NCBI GenBank assembly: GCA_019752045.1
Contig: JAIEMP010000007.1
Span: 186,001-250,000, forward strand
Source: Chitinophagaceae bacterium
Lineage (GTDB): Bacteria > Bacteroidota > Bacteroidia > Chitinophagales > Chitinophagaceae
Direction of reading: 5' to 3'
Length of the DNA: 64,000 nucleotides
Under the pieces are notes generated by a model, which ran no database searches, was not told the origin of the DNA, and worked only from the letters and a program-made list of their open reading frames with translations. Shown one piece after another: positions 46,408 through 55,043 of this stretch. The stretch's first letter is position 1, and the number at the start of each line of letters is the position of its first letter. Both the position numbers and the translations under genes were made by a program.

Positions 46408-47856
46408 TCAAAAATTATATCCCATTCTGAATAACACCGGTTGTGTTACAGGTACCTGTTGTTTCCATAAAAAATCGTACAGTATCTGCACTTTTGTCTT
46501 CTTAAAGAAATTGCTTTTCACGCTGATCACTTTACTCATTCCGATCAAAGCACTTTGCTTCCATACAGCTTTATTCTTCAACTCTTCAATTCTTCTAAAA
46601 GCAGTGAGGTAATTTTGTTCATACCCTCCCGTAATCCAGAAACTTCCTTTTAATTTCCAATCAAGAAAACTGCGAAGGCTTAATCCTTGCTGCGTAATGC
46701 GAATATTATCAAAGCCTGTTCCCCATCCCATCTTAATTGAACTTCCAACACCGACTACACTCTTTTCATTTAATTTATAGCCAAGTGATACAGCAATGTC
46801 TGTTGTGGTGGGGAAATAGGTTCTTGCTTTGGTTGTTTGAAAATTAGATCCAAGTTCAAGTCTTTTTTTAAACTGTTTTGTCTTTTCCATATTGGGTTCA
46901 AACTCCGGCATGTCCCCCAGATTATTCACATAGGGAAACTTCGCTTTTAATCGTTGTAATTGCTGTTGACCCACTTGTATATTTTGCTGGATTTGCTGTT
47001 GGGCATTAGGACCCATAGTTGACATTCTTGTCTGAATAAATTGATCTATCTGTCCACGTGTTTGTAAATTACCAACACCTGTTGTTGCGTAGTTAGAGGG
47101 AGTTTCAAACAATCCAGCAAGGAAAGAGTTCTTTTGTATAAAATCCTGAAAGAGTTTTGATTCCCGTAACAAGGCTAACACTTTCTGTTCCGCTTTTTTG
47201 GGGTCTTTCAACGCTTCCTTTACTTCTTTCACCTGCTGACTATAATAGAACACAGTCTTATTGAGTTTCATCAGATCCTTGTTCAGCGAAGTATACCTAC
47301 TTAGTTGCTGTTTGAGATACTCCTTACGTTCCCGGATATACTTTTTAATATCTTCTGTTTGCTGTACTTTATTATTAAACGCTGAGACTTTGGAAGATAC
47401 TTCGTTTACTTTATCCTTTAGTTCTTTGGATTTATTCACCAATTCTTTTCCTTCTTTCAGAAAGGCAACACTGTTCGTAAGCGTATCGAGGTATGGGATA
47501 TAATCACCTGAGAATGCTTTCCCCACTTTCTGCACATTCCCTTTTACATTCTCCTGAACTTGTTGATAGTGGTTAACTGATTTAGAAAAGATATTATTCG
47601 CAGCAATGGAGTCGATCTTATAGAGCTTTTTATACAGCTTCTGTTCCTGCTTCTCTAATTTTCGAATTGTTTTCTCGGTGAGGTTGGAAATATGTTCATC
47701 TGTTTGAGAGACTTTTTTCTCAACAATTTTAATGTAACTGGTAATAGATTTAGATGAGAGAGAATCTGCTGAAGTTTGCGCCAGTAGTAGATTTGAAAAT
47801 ACCAGACAAATACTTAGAATAAGTGCAAAGCATGTATTAGCAGCAGTTTTTCTCAT
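46408..47856 (-). CDS. Coiled-coil protein with C-terminal outer-membrane barrel-like domain
   Basis: 482 residues. Signal peptide (ends LLLAQ), a long Lys/Gln/Glu-rich coiled-coil region (about 40-310, e.g. NLTEKTIRKLEKQEQKLYKKLYKI and QQQIQQNIQVGQQQLQRLKAKF), then about 170 residues of alternating beta pattern (TTDIAVSLGYKLNEKSVVGVGSSIKMGW, LDWKLKGSFWITGGYEQNY) ending in the C-terminal aromatic FRMGYNF typical of outer-membrane barrels. First gene of the RHS operon. It could tether or export the RHS proteins across the outer membrane (inference); no family name recognised. Confidence 0.65.
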   Translation of the reverse strand: MRKTAANTCFALILSICLVFSNLLLAQTSADSLSSKSITSYIKIVEKKVSQTDEHISNLTEKTIRKLEKQEQKLYKKLYKIDSIAANNIFSKSVNHYQQVQENVKGNVQKVGKAFSGDYIPYLDTLTNSVAFLKEGKELVNKSKELKDKVNEVSSKVSAFNNKVQQTEDIKKYIRERKEYLKQQLSRYTSLNKDLMKLNKTVFYYSQQVKEVKEALKDPKKAEQKVLALLRESKLFQDFIQKNSFLAGLFETPSNYATTGVGNLQTRGQIDQFIQTRMSTMGPNAQQQIQQNIQVGQQQLQRLKAKFPYVNNLGDMPEFEPNMEKTKQFKKRLELGSNFQTTKARTYFPTTTDIAVSLGYKLNEKSVVGVGSSIKMGWGTGFDNIRITQQGLSLRSFLDWKLKGSFWITGGYEQNYLTAFRRIEELKNKAVWKQSALIGMSKVISVKSNFFKKTKVQILYDFLWKQQVPVTQPVLFRMGYNF

Positions 47857-48083
47857 AGTAATGTTTAGGTAAAAGCGTGTGTTTGAAATCTAAGCTATAC
47901 ACTGAAAATGATAAAAGCAAATGCTTTAGAATATTTATTTTTTGTTAATGCCCTTGTATTTCTCAGTATCAATTGATTCATAAAAGCATATCTATGAGAT
48001 GCAATACAAACAGCATTTCACATACTCACTGTCATGAATACATGAAAACACTTAGTCAAACTTTTTAACTCATTGATAATACG
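47857..48083. other. Upstream region of the RHS operon
   Basis: 227 bases without a gene. No sequence with full promoter consensus was found on the minus strand; TAGATTTC near 47889-47896 is the nearest -7 candidate. Confidence 0.3.
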
Positions 48084-48353
48084 TCACCTCCCTATCTGCT
48101 TCGCTTTGTTATTTGATTGCATCGCTCCGACCACTCCCCAGATCATACTAATAATCCAGGTGATGATTGGGCCAATGAGTGGAAGTATGAAAAAAGAAAT
48201 GATTGCAGCAATGATCATGACTAGGCTGCCTACCACACTGCCATAAAGCAGACCTATAAGGCCAAATAAAAAGGTGAGGACAAATGAAAGAACTGTGCTT
48301 TTGGGTTGAGTGACTACAAAAACAGTATGTTATTGTGTTGGTGGTTGCTCCAA
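48084..48353 (-). pseudogene. Small two-helix membrane protein, probably inactivated
   Basis: Continuous frame reading MEQPPTQ (from TTG at 48353), TAA at 48330-48332, then TQPKSTVLSFVLTFLFG, a Gly-rich helix turn and a second pair of hydrophobic segments ending IISMIWGVVGAMQSNNKAK. This resembles the small PPKSxxxAxxLTLLFGPLGLLY membrane proteins common in bacteria. The poor start and the early stop (a CAA to TAA transition would explain it) suggest a decayed gene; initiation downstream of the stop cannot be excluded. Confidence 0.5.
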
Positions 48354-48378
48354 GTTATGTATTGATTTTGGTTATTGA

Positions 48379-48699
48379 TTAGAACCCTTTCTTAGGTTTC
48401 AATTCTTTGACTTGTGTTTTGAGAGAGCCAAATTCTTCGGGACTAAATTGTGCTGCCATCTTTTCCATAATGACACTATTTTGTTATTGCAGTCCTTTGC
48501 CAATTGCATTGTATACTCCTGGGTCATTAAGAAATTGTTTGTCACTGACTGCAGTGCTGTAACGGTTGGTGGTAGCAATCGGGATATTCTCAACATTAGG
48601 AATATGTACTGATTTAGATCAAATCTTTTCATTAGTCAATGGTTCTACGCCAGAGATATTAATCTTAATTCGCTGCCGAGTTTCCGCAGCTCTCAGGCA
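48379..48699 (-). pseudogene. Decayed gene fragment with two in-frame stops
   Basis: One frame carries coding-like sequence through two stops: AAETRQRIKINISGVEPLTNEKI, TGA (48619-48621), SKSVHIPNVENIPIATTNRY to YNAIGKGLQ, TAA (48484-48486), QNSVIMEKMAAQFSPEEFG to KELKPKKGF and a final stop at 48379. Both internal stops need only one transition (TGG to TGA, CAA to TAA). The 5' end is lost. Product family unknown. Confidence 0.5.
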
Positions 48700-48835
48700 T
48701 TATTTCAGATGGTATTATATGACGGCAGTAGTACCTACCTTCATCGACATTAATGCCCATCTTCAGCAAGAAATGAAAGCTAAATGTGTTTACTCACTTT
48801 TGAAAAAATAACATCGTCCAGTTGCATAAGTATAT

Positions 48836-50878
48836 TTACCGGATCAAAATAAACGATCCCCTTCTGCTGACTTGTTTTGAAGTTGTGATATCGGTATAAG
48901 TAAGTGTCCATACATAATTACCGGCTTCCTGTGGTAAACCTTTAAATGTTCCATCCCATTGCTCCAACCAATTCTTCGATTCAAAAAGCAGGTTGCCCCA
49001 TCTGTTGAAAATACGAAAAACAAAATCACCCGCAATCACAGCGTTTAAAGGACCAAAGAAATCGTTTAACCCATCACCGTTAGGAGTAAATGCATTGGGC
49101 ACATCAATACGACAGGTTTTTACAACAGTAATTGTTTTCTCTATAGTTGAACTGCAACCCAGATCATTGGTAATCGTGTAGCGAATTTTAAATTTCTGAT
49201 CCAGCGTTGAGGTTGGATATAAATGCGGAAGCGGGATAGAATCGGTACTGGTTTGTCCATCGCCAAATTCCCATAAAAAACTGAATGACCGTTCACTTAA
49301 GGGTAAAGGATTAACAGCAACCAAACTATCCGGACAATGAAAGGGATTAACAGCAAAATCGGCTTTGATGAAATTATCGAGGTTAATTGTTTTTGTAACC
49401 GTATCTCTGCAAAATCCGTTCGATACAATTAAAGTGGCTGTTTTAACTCCAAAGGTTCTGTAAATCACCTGTGCATTCTGATTGATGCTTCCACCTGCCG
49501 ATCCAAAATTCCAAAGCCAACTGTTGATTTCATTTCCGCCGGGATGTGTATAATCAACCGTATCTGCTAAACAACCAAAAAGAATATTGAAATTAAAATC
49601 TGCACTCACCGTATCCTTTACAGAAAAACCTAATTGAGAAACAGGTGTTACCTGATTACACTCATCAATAATTGTGTTACCATCAAAGCCCTGTCTTAAT
49701 GTAATGATAAAAGAACCTCTTGTTTTCAAAGGCTGCGCAAACGAAACAATGATATCGGATGTAAGACCATCAGCATTACAATTACCTCTTGCACCAGTTA
49801 TGGTTACAGGATAAGTGCCTGCAATACTAAAATCGCTTCCACCCGGATCAATGGAACTGCAACGGATTAATTTTTTAAATACAAACCTTACTTCATTTGG
49901 AGAGCATGTTACCGGAGCAATACTGTCTAATCTGGTTGGCTGGGGAATTTGATAAGAAAAATTCAACACATCTGTTGTTGGAATTGCTCTGTCGCACAAA
50001 TCTACAATCGTGTTATTATCGGTTCCATTTTTTAATCGTAATGTATAATTGCCGGGTGGTAATGGTTGAGATAACGTAATAATCACAGAATCTGTTTCAA
50101 AACTGTTGTTACATCCAATGGGCCGCATGCTTACTGCTGTAATACCACCGGGAAATGAAACCACATCCGATCCATTTAAAGCAATGGAAGAGCATTTCAT
50201 TTTTTTATTCAGCTTCAACCGTAATTCATCGCCACCACAGTTTGGTTTTACATCCTGCATCAAGGGTTCTTTTGGATCGGTAATAACAGCTGTGCCGCCA
50301 CTGAACGATAAACGATAACCTTGTTGTGAATTTGAAAAATTGCTCACCATTAATAAATACGTACGCCCTGCAACAATGTTTGGGAGCCTGCTGTACTTAG
50401 GCGGATTGTTGTTGTTAAACGATCCGCATTCAATTAAACCGTTTGCGTTTGAACGTGTGCCTGTTTCGCCTGTTAAGCCCGACCAATTAGCACCAACTAC
50501 AATTGCATTATTTGTAAACACAACATCCGGATTTAATCCGGTGATATCAAAAATCTGCCAGTCATAATCGTCATCAGGATTCACCGGATTAATTGTAAGT
50601 CCTAATGTTCCGGAAGTAAAGCAAGTAAACTTATACCAAAACGGATTTACATCCTGATACGTAAGATCACTGCTGCAACCGGGCACCCGAATGACACTGT
50701 TTGTACAACTCGGTACATTGCTTTGAGAAAAAACGCTGGTGCCGCAAACCGGAAATGCAGTGGAGGGTGTTTGTCCTAATGTTGTACAAGGTTGAGCGGC
50801 AAGACTGAAAGAAAACGTAACTGCTGCTGCAAGCAACAGTAGAGGAAGTTTCGTTTTGATGAAATTAAAATATTTCAA
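48836..50878 (-). CDS. T9SS-secreted protein with gliding-motility-type C-terminal domain
   Basis: 680 residues from a TTG at 50878, which gives an ideal signal peptide (MKYFNFIKTKLPLLLLAAAV to SLAAQ). The longer ATG at 50962 lies inside the T tract of the rplL terminator and upstream of a promoter-like sequence, so it is unlikely. The body has repeated Ig/SbsA-like segments (KKMKCSSIALNGSDV... and KKLIRCSSIDPGGSDF...), PKD-like domains (WLWNFGSAGGS, FLWEFGDGQTS) and the type B sorting domain from about residue 600: VPNAFTPNGDGLNDFF...FRIFNRWGNLLFES...WDGTFKG. It is exported by the type IX system to the surface. Confidence 0.85.
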   Translation of the reverse strand: MKYFNFIKTKLPLLLLAAAVTFSFSLAAQPCTTLGQTPSTAFPVCGTSVFSQSNVPSCTNSVIRVPGCSSDLTYQDVNPFWYKFTCFTSGTLGLTINPVNPDDDYDWQIFDITGLNPDVVFTNNAIVVGANWSGLTGETGTRSNANGLIECGSFNNNNPPKYSRLPNIVAGRTYLLMVSNFSNSQQGYRLSFSGGTAVITDPKEPLMQDVKPNCGGDELRLKLNKKMKCSSIALNGSDVVSFPGGITAVSMRPIGCNNSFETDSVIITLSQPLPPGNYTLRLKNGTDNNTIVDLCDRAIPTTDVLNFSYQIPQPTRLDSIAPVTCSPNEVRFVFKKLIRCSSIDPGGSDFSIAGTYPVTITGARGNCNADGLTSDIIVSFAQPLKTRGSFIITLRQGFDGNTIIDECNQVTPVSQLGFSVKDTVSADFNFNILFGCLADTVDYTHPGGNEINSWLWNFGSAGGSINQNAQVIYRTFGVKTATLIVSNGFCRDTVTKTINLDNFIKADFAVNPFHCPDSLVAVNPLPLSERSFSFLWEFGDGQTSTDSIPLPHLYPTSTLDQKFKIRYTITNDLGCSSTIEKTITVVKTCRIDVPNAFTPNGDGLNDFFGPLNAVIAGDFVFRIFNRWGNLLFESKNWLEQWDGTFKGLPQEAGNYVWTLTYTDITTSKQVSRRGSFILIR

Positions 50879-50907
50879 TGAAGGTATTTTCTGACCAATG
50901 TTATCTG

Positions 50908-50937
50908 CAAAATAAAGTTTATCAACCGAAAGACAAA
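50908..50937 (-). promoter_or_regulatory. Promoter-like sequence of the T9SS cargo gene
   Basis: Minus strand TTTG (50934-50937), 18-base spacer, TTATTTTG (50908-50915): one mismatch to TAnnTTTG. It supports the TTG start at 50878 over the ATG at 50962. Confidence 0.4.
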
Positions 50938-50967
50938 CAATGTTTCTGAAACGTTGCCTCATAAAAA

Positions 50968-50991
50968 AACCCCGATATAATAATCGGGGTT
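50968..50991 (-). terminator. Terminator of rplKAJL
   Basis: 9-bp stem AACCCCGAT / ATCGGGGTT with a 6-base loop, followed on the minus strand by seven T. It stands 23 bases after the rplL stop and separates the ribosomal genes from the inserted block. Confidence 0.88.
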
Positions 50992-51014
50992 GAATTTTTC
51001 TGTGAACAGCTGAA

Positions 51015-51389
51015 TTAAGCTATCTCAACATCAGCACCTGCATCTTTCAGCTTGCCGGCAATTTCATCAGCTTCTGCTTTAGATACACCTTCTTTAACGG
51101 GCTTAGGAGCACCATCAACTAAGTCTTTCGCTTCTTTCAAACCTAAACCGGTTAAATCTTTAACGATTTTAACTACGTTCAGTTTTGAAGCTCCTGCGCT
51201 CTTCAGGATTACGTTGAATGCAGTTTTTTCTTCAACAGCAGCAGCACCATCGCCACCACCTGCAGCAACTACTACTGCAGCAGCAGCTGGTTCAATACCG
51301 TATTCTGCTTTCAGAACATCTGCTAATTCCTGTACTTCTTTTACTGTTAAGCTTACTAATGATTCAGCTAATACTTTAATGTCTGCCAT
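51015..51389 (-). CDS. rplL: 50S ribosomal protein L7/L12
   Basis: 124 residues, normal length. N-terminal dimerisation domain, Ala/Gly/Val-rich hinge ([12 protein letters not shown]) and C-terminal domain with [55 protein letters not shown]. It forms the flexible stalk that recruits translation factors. Last gene of the rplK-rplA-rplJ-rplL run; rpoB, its usual neighbour, is absent here. Confidence 0.97.
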   Translation of the reverse strand: MADIKVLAESLVSLTVKEVQELADVLKAEYGIEPAAAAVVVAAGGGDGAAAVEEKTAFNVILKSAGASKLNVVKIVKDLTGLGLKEAKDLVDGAPKPVKEGVSKAEADEIAGKLKDAGADVEIA

Positions 51390-51527
51390 TTTGTTTTAAT
51401 TTTTACCGTCTTCACTGCTTTTAGTTTGCTCCGACGGCGGTTTAAAAAAATTCGCCTTTAATTCATGCCCTCAGGCCTGGGCTTTTATGTTTGATGAAAG
51501 ATCAATGACCTTTCTCTTACATCTTGA

Positions 51528-52052
51528 TTACTCTGCAGGAGCTGCTTCAGCAGTTTGTCCTTTAGTTTCAGCGTTATGCAGCAAGGCAGCAATCACACGT
51601 TTTGCTGGAGATTGCAACAAACCAATTACTTCGCCAATCAATTCGTTCTTTGTCTTGATTTGAGTTAAAGCTTTTAATTGATTATCGCCTGAATAAATAT
51701 CTCCGTTAATGAACGCAGCCTTCAACATTGGCTTATCACCGTTGCTTGCCTTGCGGAAAGAACTGATGATCATAGCAGGCTCTTTTGGATTCTCAGAAAA
51801 CATCAGAGCAGTTACGTTATTCAAGGCATCAAATACACCTGTGTAACGTTCAGCATCTAAAGATTCCAACGCTTTTTTAATGAGTGTGTTTTTTGCAACC
51901 TTCATTTCAACATTCTTATCGAAACATGCACGGCGCAATTTACCAACCTGCTCTACACTTAAAGATTCTGTATCTGTAATGTAGAAGTTATTGTATTGAC
52001 TGAACTTGCCTTTCAGCACTTCAATCACTTCATTTTTTTGATCTTTTGTCAT
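51528..52052 (-). CDS. rplJ: 50S ribosomal protein L10
   Basis: 174 residues. N-terminal rRNA-binding domain (MTKDQKNEVIEVLKGKFSQYNNFYITDTESLSVEQVGKLRRACFDKN, then KVAKNTLIKKALE) and a C-terminal Ala/Glu tail that holds the L7/L12 dimers. The 138-base gap before rplL is where stalk-protein operons often carry regulatory structure, but none is evident by eye. Confidence 0.96.
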   Translation of the reverse strand: MTKDQKNEVIEVLKGKFSQYNNFYITDTESLSVEQVGKLRRACFDKNVEMKVAKNTLIKKALESLDAERYTGVFDALNNVTALMFSENPKEPAMIISSFRKASNGDKPMLKAAFINGDIYSGDNQLKALTQIKTKNELIGEVIGLLQSPAKRVIAALLHNAETKGQTAEAAPAE

Positions 52053-52080
52053 GATTTTAGTTTTTATAACCCCGAAAGGA

Positions 52081-52773
52081 TTAGTTCATGAATGATTTTG
52101 TGTCAACAGAAATACCGGGGCTCATGGTGCTTGCCATAAAAATACTTTTCAGATAAGTTCCTTTTGCAGTAGAAGGTTTTGCCTTAACAATTGCACTTAA
52201 GAACTCAGTGATGTTTTCTGAAAGTTTTTCAGGAGTAAAACTGATACGGCCAACAGAAGCATGTACAATACCTGCTTTATCAACCTTGAATGCAATTTTA
52301 CCGCCCTTTACTTCATTTACAGCAGCAGCAACATCATTTGTTACTGTTCCTGTTTTAGGGTTTGGCATCAGGTTACGTGGACCTAACACTTTACCTAATT
52401 TACCAATCTTAGGCATTACAGCCGGGGTTGCAACGATAACATCTACATCTGTCCAACCACCTTCAATTTTAGTAATGAATTCATCTAAACCTACAAAGTC
52501 AGCACCTGCAGCTCTTGCATCGGCTTCTTTATCGGGTGTACAAAGTACCAATACTCTTTTCGTTTTACCGGTACCGTGAGGTAATGTTACAGTACCACGA
52601 ATTGCCTGATCTGCTTTCTTTGGATCAACACCTAAACGGATATGAACATCAACAGAACTGTCGAATTTGGTGCAGTTAATTTCTTTTACGAGTGAAGCTG
52701 CTTCTTTAAGGGAATAAACTTTGTTGTTATCCACCTTAGCTTGTGCTACTTTTCTTTTTTTAGTCAGAGACAT
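52081..52773 (-). CDS. rplA: 50S ribosomal protein L1
   Basis: 230 residues. Signatures [21 protein letters not shown] at the N-terminus, [37 protein letters not shown] (the family motif) and [18 protein letters not shown]. It binds 23S rRNA at the L1 stalk near the E site. It lies between rplK (25 bases) and rplJ (28 bases) in the usual order. Confidence 0.97.
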   Translation of the reverse strand: MSLTKKRKVAQAKVDNNKVYSLKEAASLVKEINCTKFDSSVDVHIRLGVDPKKADQAIRGTVTLPHGTGKTKRVLVLCTPDKEADARAAGADFVGLDEFITKIEGGWTDVDVIVATPAVMPKIGKLGKVLGPRNLMPNPKTGTVTNDVAAAVNEVKGGKIAFKVDKAGIVHASVGRISFTPEKLSENITEFLSAIVKAKPSTAKGTYLKSIFMASTMSPGISVDTKSFMN

Positions 52774-52798
52774 GTTTAAAAAAATTTAAGGTGAATAA

Positions 52799-53242
52799 TT
52801 AGTTTTCCCAAGGGGCTTTACCGTCAACAGTAAGCCCAAGACTACGTGCAGTACCTGCAACCATGCTCATTGCACTTTGCAGTGTAAAGCAGTTGAGGTC
52901 GGGCATTTTGTCTTTCGCAATTTCTTCAACCTGTGCCCAGGATACTTTACCAACCTTTGCACGGTTAGGTTCTTTAGAACCTTTCTGAAGTTTTGCTGCT
53001 TCTAATAATTGTACTGATGCGGGTGCAGTTTTGATAACAAAGTCGAACGACTTGTCGGAGTAAACAGTGATCAAAACAGGTACTACTTTACCCATTTTGT
53101 CTTGAGTTCTTGCATTAAACTGCTTGCAGAACTCCATGATGTTAAGACCCTTTGAACCGAGGGCCGGACCTACAGGAGGCGCAGGGTTTGCCTGTCCGCC
53201 TTTTACCTGCAGCTTAACAAATCCTGAGATTTCTTTTGCCAT
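52799..53242 (-). CDS. rplK: 50S ribosomal protein L11
   Basis: 147 residues from the ATG at 53242 ([30 protein letters not shown]); the frame extends upstream but the family start is unmistakable. C-terminal rRNA-binding domain with [45 protein letters not shown]. It forms the GTPase-associated centre. First gene of its operon, preceded by a consensus promoter at 53327-53357 and separated from nusG by a plus-strand gene. Confidence 0.97.
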   Translation of the reverse strand: MAKEISGFVKLQVKGGQANPAPPVGPALGSKGLNIMEFCKQFNARTQDKMGKVVPVLITVYSDKSFDFVIKTAPASVQLLEAAKLQKGSKEPNRAKVGKVSWAQVEEIAKDKMPDLNCFTLQSAMSMVAGTARSLGLTVDGKAPWEN

Positions 53243-53326
53243 TGTAAAAGTTTTTTGGTGATAACGTGGCGCTTTCAACGCCACTCCCAAACAAATAATT
53301 CTAACGATAAGAACTTTTTGGGACGG

Positions 53327-53357
53327 CGAAGGTAAGGCTCTTATCCTTATCAGCAAA
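53327..53357 (-). promoter_or_regulatory. Promoter of rplKAJL
   Basis: Minus strand TTTG (53354-53357), 19-base spacer, TACCTTCG (53327-53334): one mismatch to TAnnTTTG. The leader to the rplK start would be about 80 bases. Confidence 0.6.
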
Positions 53358-53521
53358 GGATTTGAGCAATTATTTTACCCGAAAAAAACACTGCCTTGAG
53401 TTGTTTAAACCAAAACGTTGAAAGAATTAGAGTAAAAAAGTGGCCCAATCTTGTTATTGACTGCATAATTTGATTTAATTTTTCATCCTGAATCAACTAT
53501 TTTAAAACCCATTTAATAACT

Positions 53522-53947
53522 ATGGCAAAAGCAAAGAAAAAAGCAGCTAAAAAACCTGCTAAGAAAGCAATCAAAAAGAAAGTAGCTAAAAAGGCCCCGG
53601 CTAAGAAAAAAGCCGCAAAAAAAGCGCCTGCAAAAAAGAAAGCAGCCAAAAAAGCAATTAAGAAGGTTGTAAAAAAGGCAGCGAAAAAGAAAGCAGCGAA
53701 AAAAGCCCCGGTTAAGAAAGCTCCCGCAAAAAAGAAAGCAGCGAAGAAAGCCCCGGCTAAGAAAAAAGTTGCCGCAAAAAAAGCAGCCCCAAAGAAAGCG
53801 GTTGCTAAAAAGCCAGCCGCAAAGAAAAAAGCAGCTCCAAAAGCTAAACCGGTAAGTGCTCCGGCTCCTGTTCAGGCAGTATTGCCTTTGCCGGAAACAA
53901 CTCCTGCACCTGCAGCTGAAGGATCATCTGAAAATCAAGGATCGTAA
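53522..53947 (+). CDS. Histone H1-like Lys/Ala/Pro-rich DNA-binding protein
   Basis: 141 residues made almost wholly of KKAAKK / KKAPAKK repeats (residues 1-115) with a short neutral Pro/Ala/Glu tail. This is the composition of bacterial histone H1-like proteins (HctB/AlgP-like), which bind DNA through lysine repeats and help compact the nucleoid. It is the only plus-strand gene in this part of the cluster, placed between rplK and nusG, and shares a two-way terminator with nusG. Repeat number is likely to vary between strains. Confidence 0.75.
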   Translation: MAKAKKKAAKKPAKKAIKKKVAKKAPAKKKAAKKAPAKKKAAKKAIKKVVKKAAKKKAAKKAPVKKAPAKKKAAKKAPAKKKVAAKKAAPKKAVAKKPAAKKKAAPKAKPVSAPAPVQAVLPLPETTPAPAAEGSSENQGS

Positions 53948-53967
53948 GTATATTATTCAGACATAAA

Positions 53968-54004
53968 AAAAGTCCCCATCATGAAATCATTGATGGGGAC
54001 TTTT
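53968..54004. terminator. Bidirectional terminator between H1-like gene and nusG
   Basis: Perfect 14-bp stem AAAAGTCCCCATCA / TGATGGGGACTTTT with a 9-base loop, carrying A runs on one side and T runs on the other, so it can stop both converging transcripts. Confidence 0.88.
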
Positions 54005-54027
54005 CATTTTATAAGCTGACTTATCGT

Positions 54028-54594
54028 TTATGCCAGTTTCTCTACCTGCATATAGTTTAATTCAACAGGAGTAGCACGCCCAAATACTTTTACAGCTACT
54101 TTCAGTTTTTTCTTTTCGTCGTTTACTTCTTCAATTACACCGTTAAAGTCATTGAAAGGCCCGTCAATAATTTTGATGGTTTCACCAACAATGAACGGCT
54201 CACTCATGGTCATACCGGTTGCATCAGCCATTTCATCTACCTTACCCAGCATTTTATTTACTTCTGCTTTGCGGAGTGCAATCGGGTTTTCTTTACCTAA
54301 GAAATGAATAACATTGCTTGCATTGCTGATGGTTTCACGAATATCATCTCCCATTTTTCCGTTTTCCACTTCAATCATCACATAACCGGGATAAAAATTA
54401 CGCTCACGCACAACTTTTTTTCCATTAGCGACCTTGTATACTTTTTCAACGGGCAGGAACACCTGCTTTACAACAGTATCCCAGCCATTGCGAGAAATTT
54501 CTTTGTCCAGATACTCCTTCACCTTTTTCTCTTTGCCGCTCACGACACGAAGCACATACCACTTACTGGTTTCCACATTGGCAGTTTCTGACAT
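54028..54594 (-). CDS. nusG: Transcription termination/antitermination factor NusG
   Basis: 188 residues. NGN domain (KWYVLRVVSGKEKKVKEYL, RNFYPGYVMIEVE) and a C-terminal KOW domain (IVGETIKIIDGPFNDFNGVIEEVNDEKKKLKVAVKVFGRATPVEL). It links RNA polymerase with Rho or the ribosome. It lies 6 bases after secE and ends at the shared terminator. Confidence 0.96.
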   Translation of the reverse strand: MSETANVETSKWYVLRVVSGKEKKVKEYLDKEISRNGWDTVVKQVFLPVEKVYKVANGKKVVRERNFYPGYVMIEVENGKMGDDIRETISNASNVIHFLGKENPIALRKAEVNKMLGKVDEMADATGMTMSEPFIVGETIKIIDGPFNDFNGVIEEVNDEKKKLKVAVKVFGRATPVELNYMQVEKLA

Positions 54595-54600
54595 GATTTA

Positions 54601-54795
54601 TTATTTGAAAAATGAATAAAAGAATTGAAGACTGCTGGCAATACCCAAATCCATCAACCATACAATGGCTGTGATGATTAACGTGGCAATTAAAACAATC
54701 ATGGTAGACTGTTGTAATTGTTGCCAGGTAGGCCAGGTTACTTTTTCAAGCAACTCACGGTATGAATCTCTAAAATAAGCGGATACTTTGTTCAT
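54601..54795 (-). CDS. secE: Preprotein translocase subunit SecE
   Basis: 64 residues, the short single-helix form. An amphipathic N-terminus (FRDSYRELLEKVTWPTWQQLQQST) with the conserved VTWPT, then one membrane helix (MIVLIATLIITAIVWLMDL). It holds SecY together in the translocon. Sits in the standard place between tRNA-Trp and nusG. Confidence 0.95.
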   Translation of the reverse strand: MNKVSAYFRDSYRELLEKVTWPTWQQLQQSTMIVLIATLIITAIVWLMDLGIASSLQFFYSFFK

Positions 54796-54837
54796 TTTAC
54801 TAATTTGAGAATTTGAAAATCAGCTGATTTGAAAATG

Positions 54838-54900
54838 AAGGAGAAAAGAAGAAAATCATGATACAATTTTCAAATTTTCAAATTAATCATTTTCAAATTT
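54838..54900. repeat. Low-complexity TTTCAAATT-type spacer sequence
   Basis: Tandem-like TTTTCAAATTTTCAAATTAATCATTTTCAAATTT between tRNA-Trp and secE. This is a common style of spacer in Bacteroidota genomes; no function evident. Confidence 0.35.
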
Positions 54901-54905
54901 CTCAG

Positions 54906-54976
54906 CACGGGCACTAGGATTCGAACCCAGATCAAAGGTTTTGGAGACCCGTATGCTACCGTTGCACCATGCCCGT
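54906..54976 (-). tRNA. tRNA-Trp (CCA)
   Basis: 71 bases without CCA end. Acceptor ACGGGCA / TGCCCGT, anticodon loop CTCCAAA giving CCA, T loop TTCGAAT. It stands between tuf and secE, the usual arrangement in this phylum. Confidence 0.94.
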
Positions 54977-55043
54977 AGAAAACCTCCCTACTCTCCAACG
55001 GAGAGATTTGAGAGGCGTATTATTTCCAAGAACTTTTAAAAGT

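Noticed and set aside
37765-47856. Type VI secretion origin of the RHS locus
   Set aside because: No PAAR, VgrG, Hcp or EagR-like gene is present, and the RHS protein has a Sec signal peptide.
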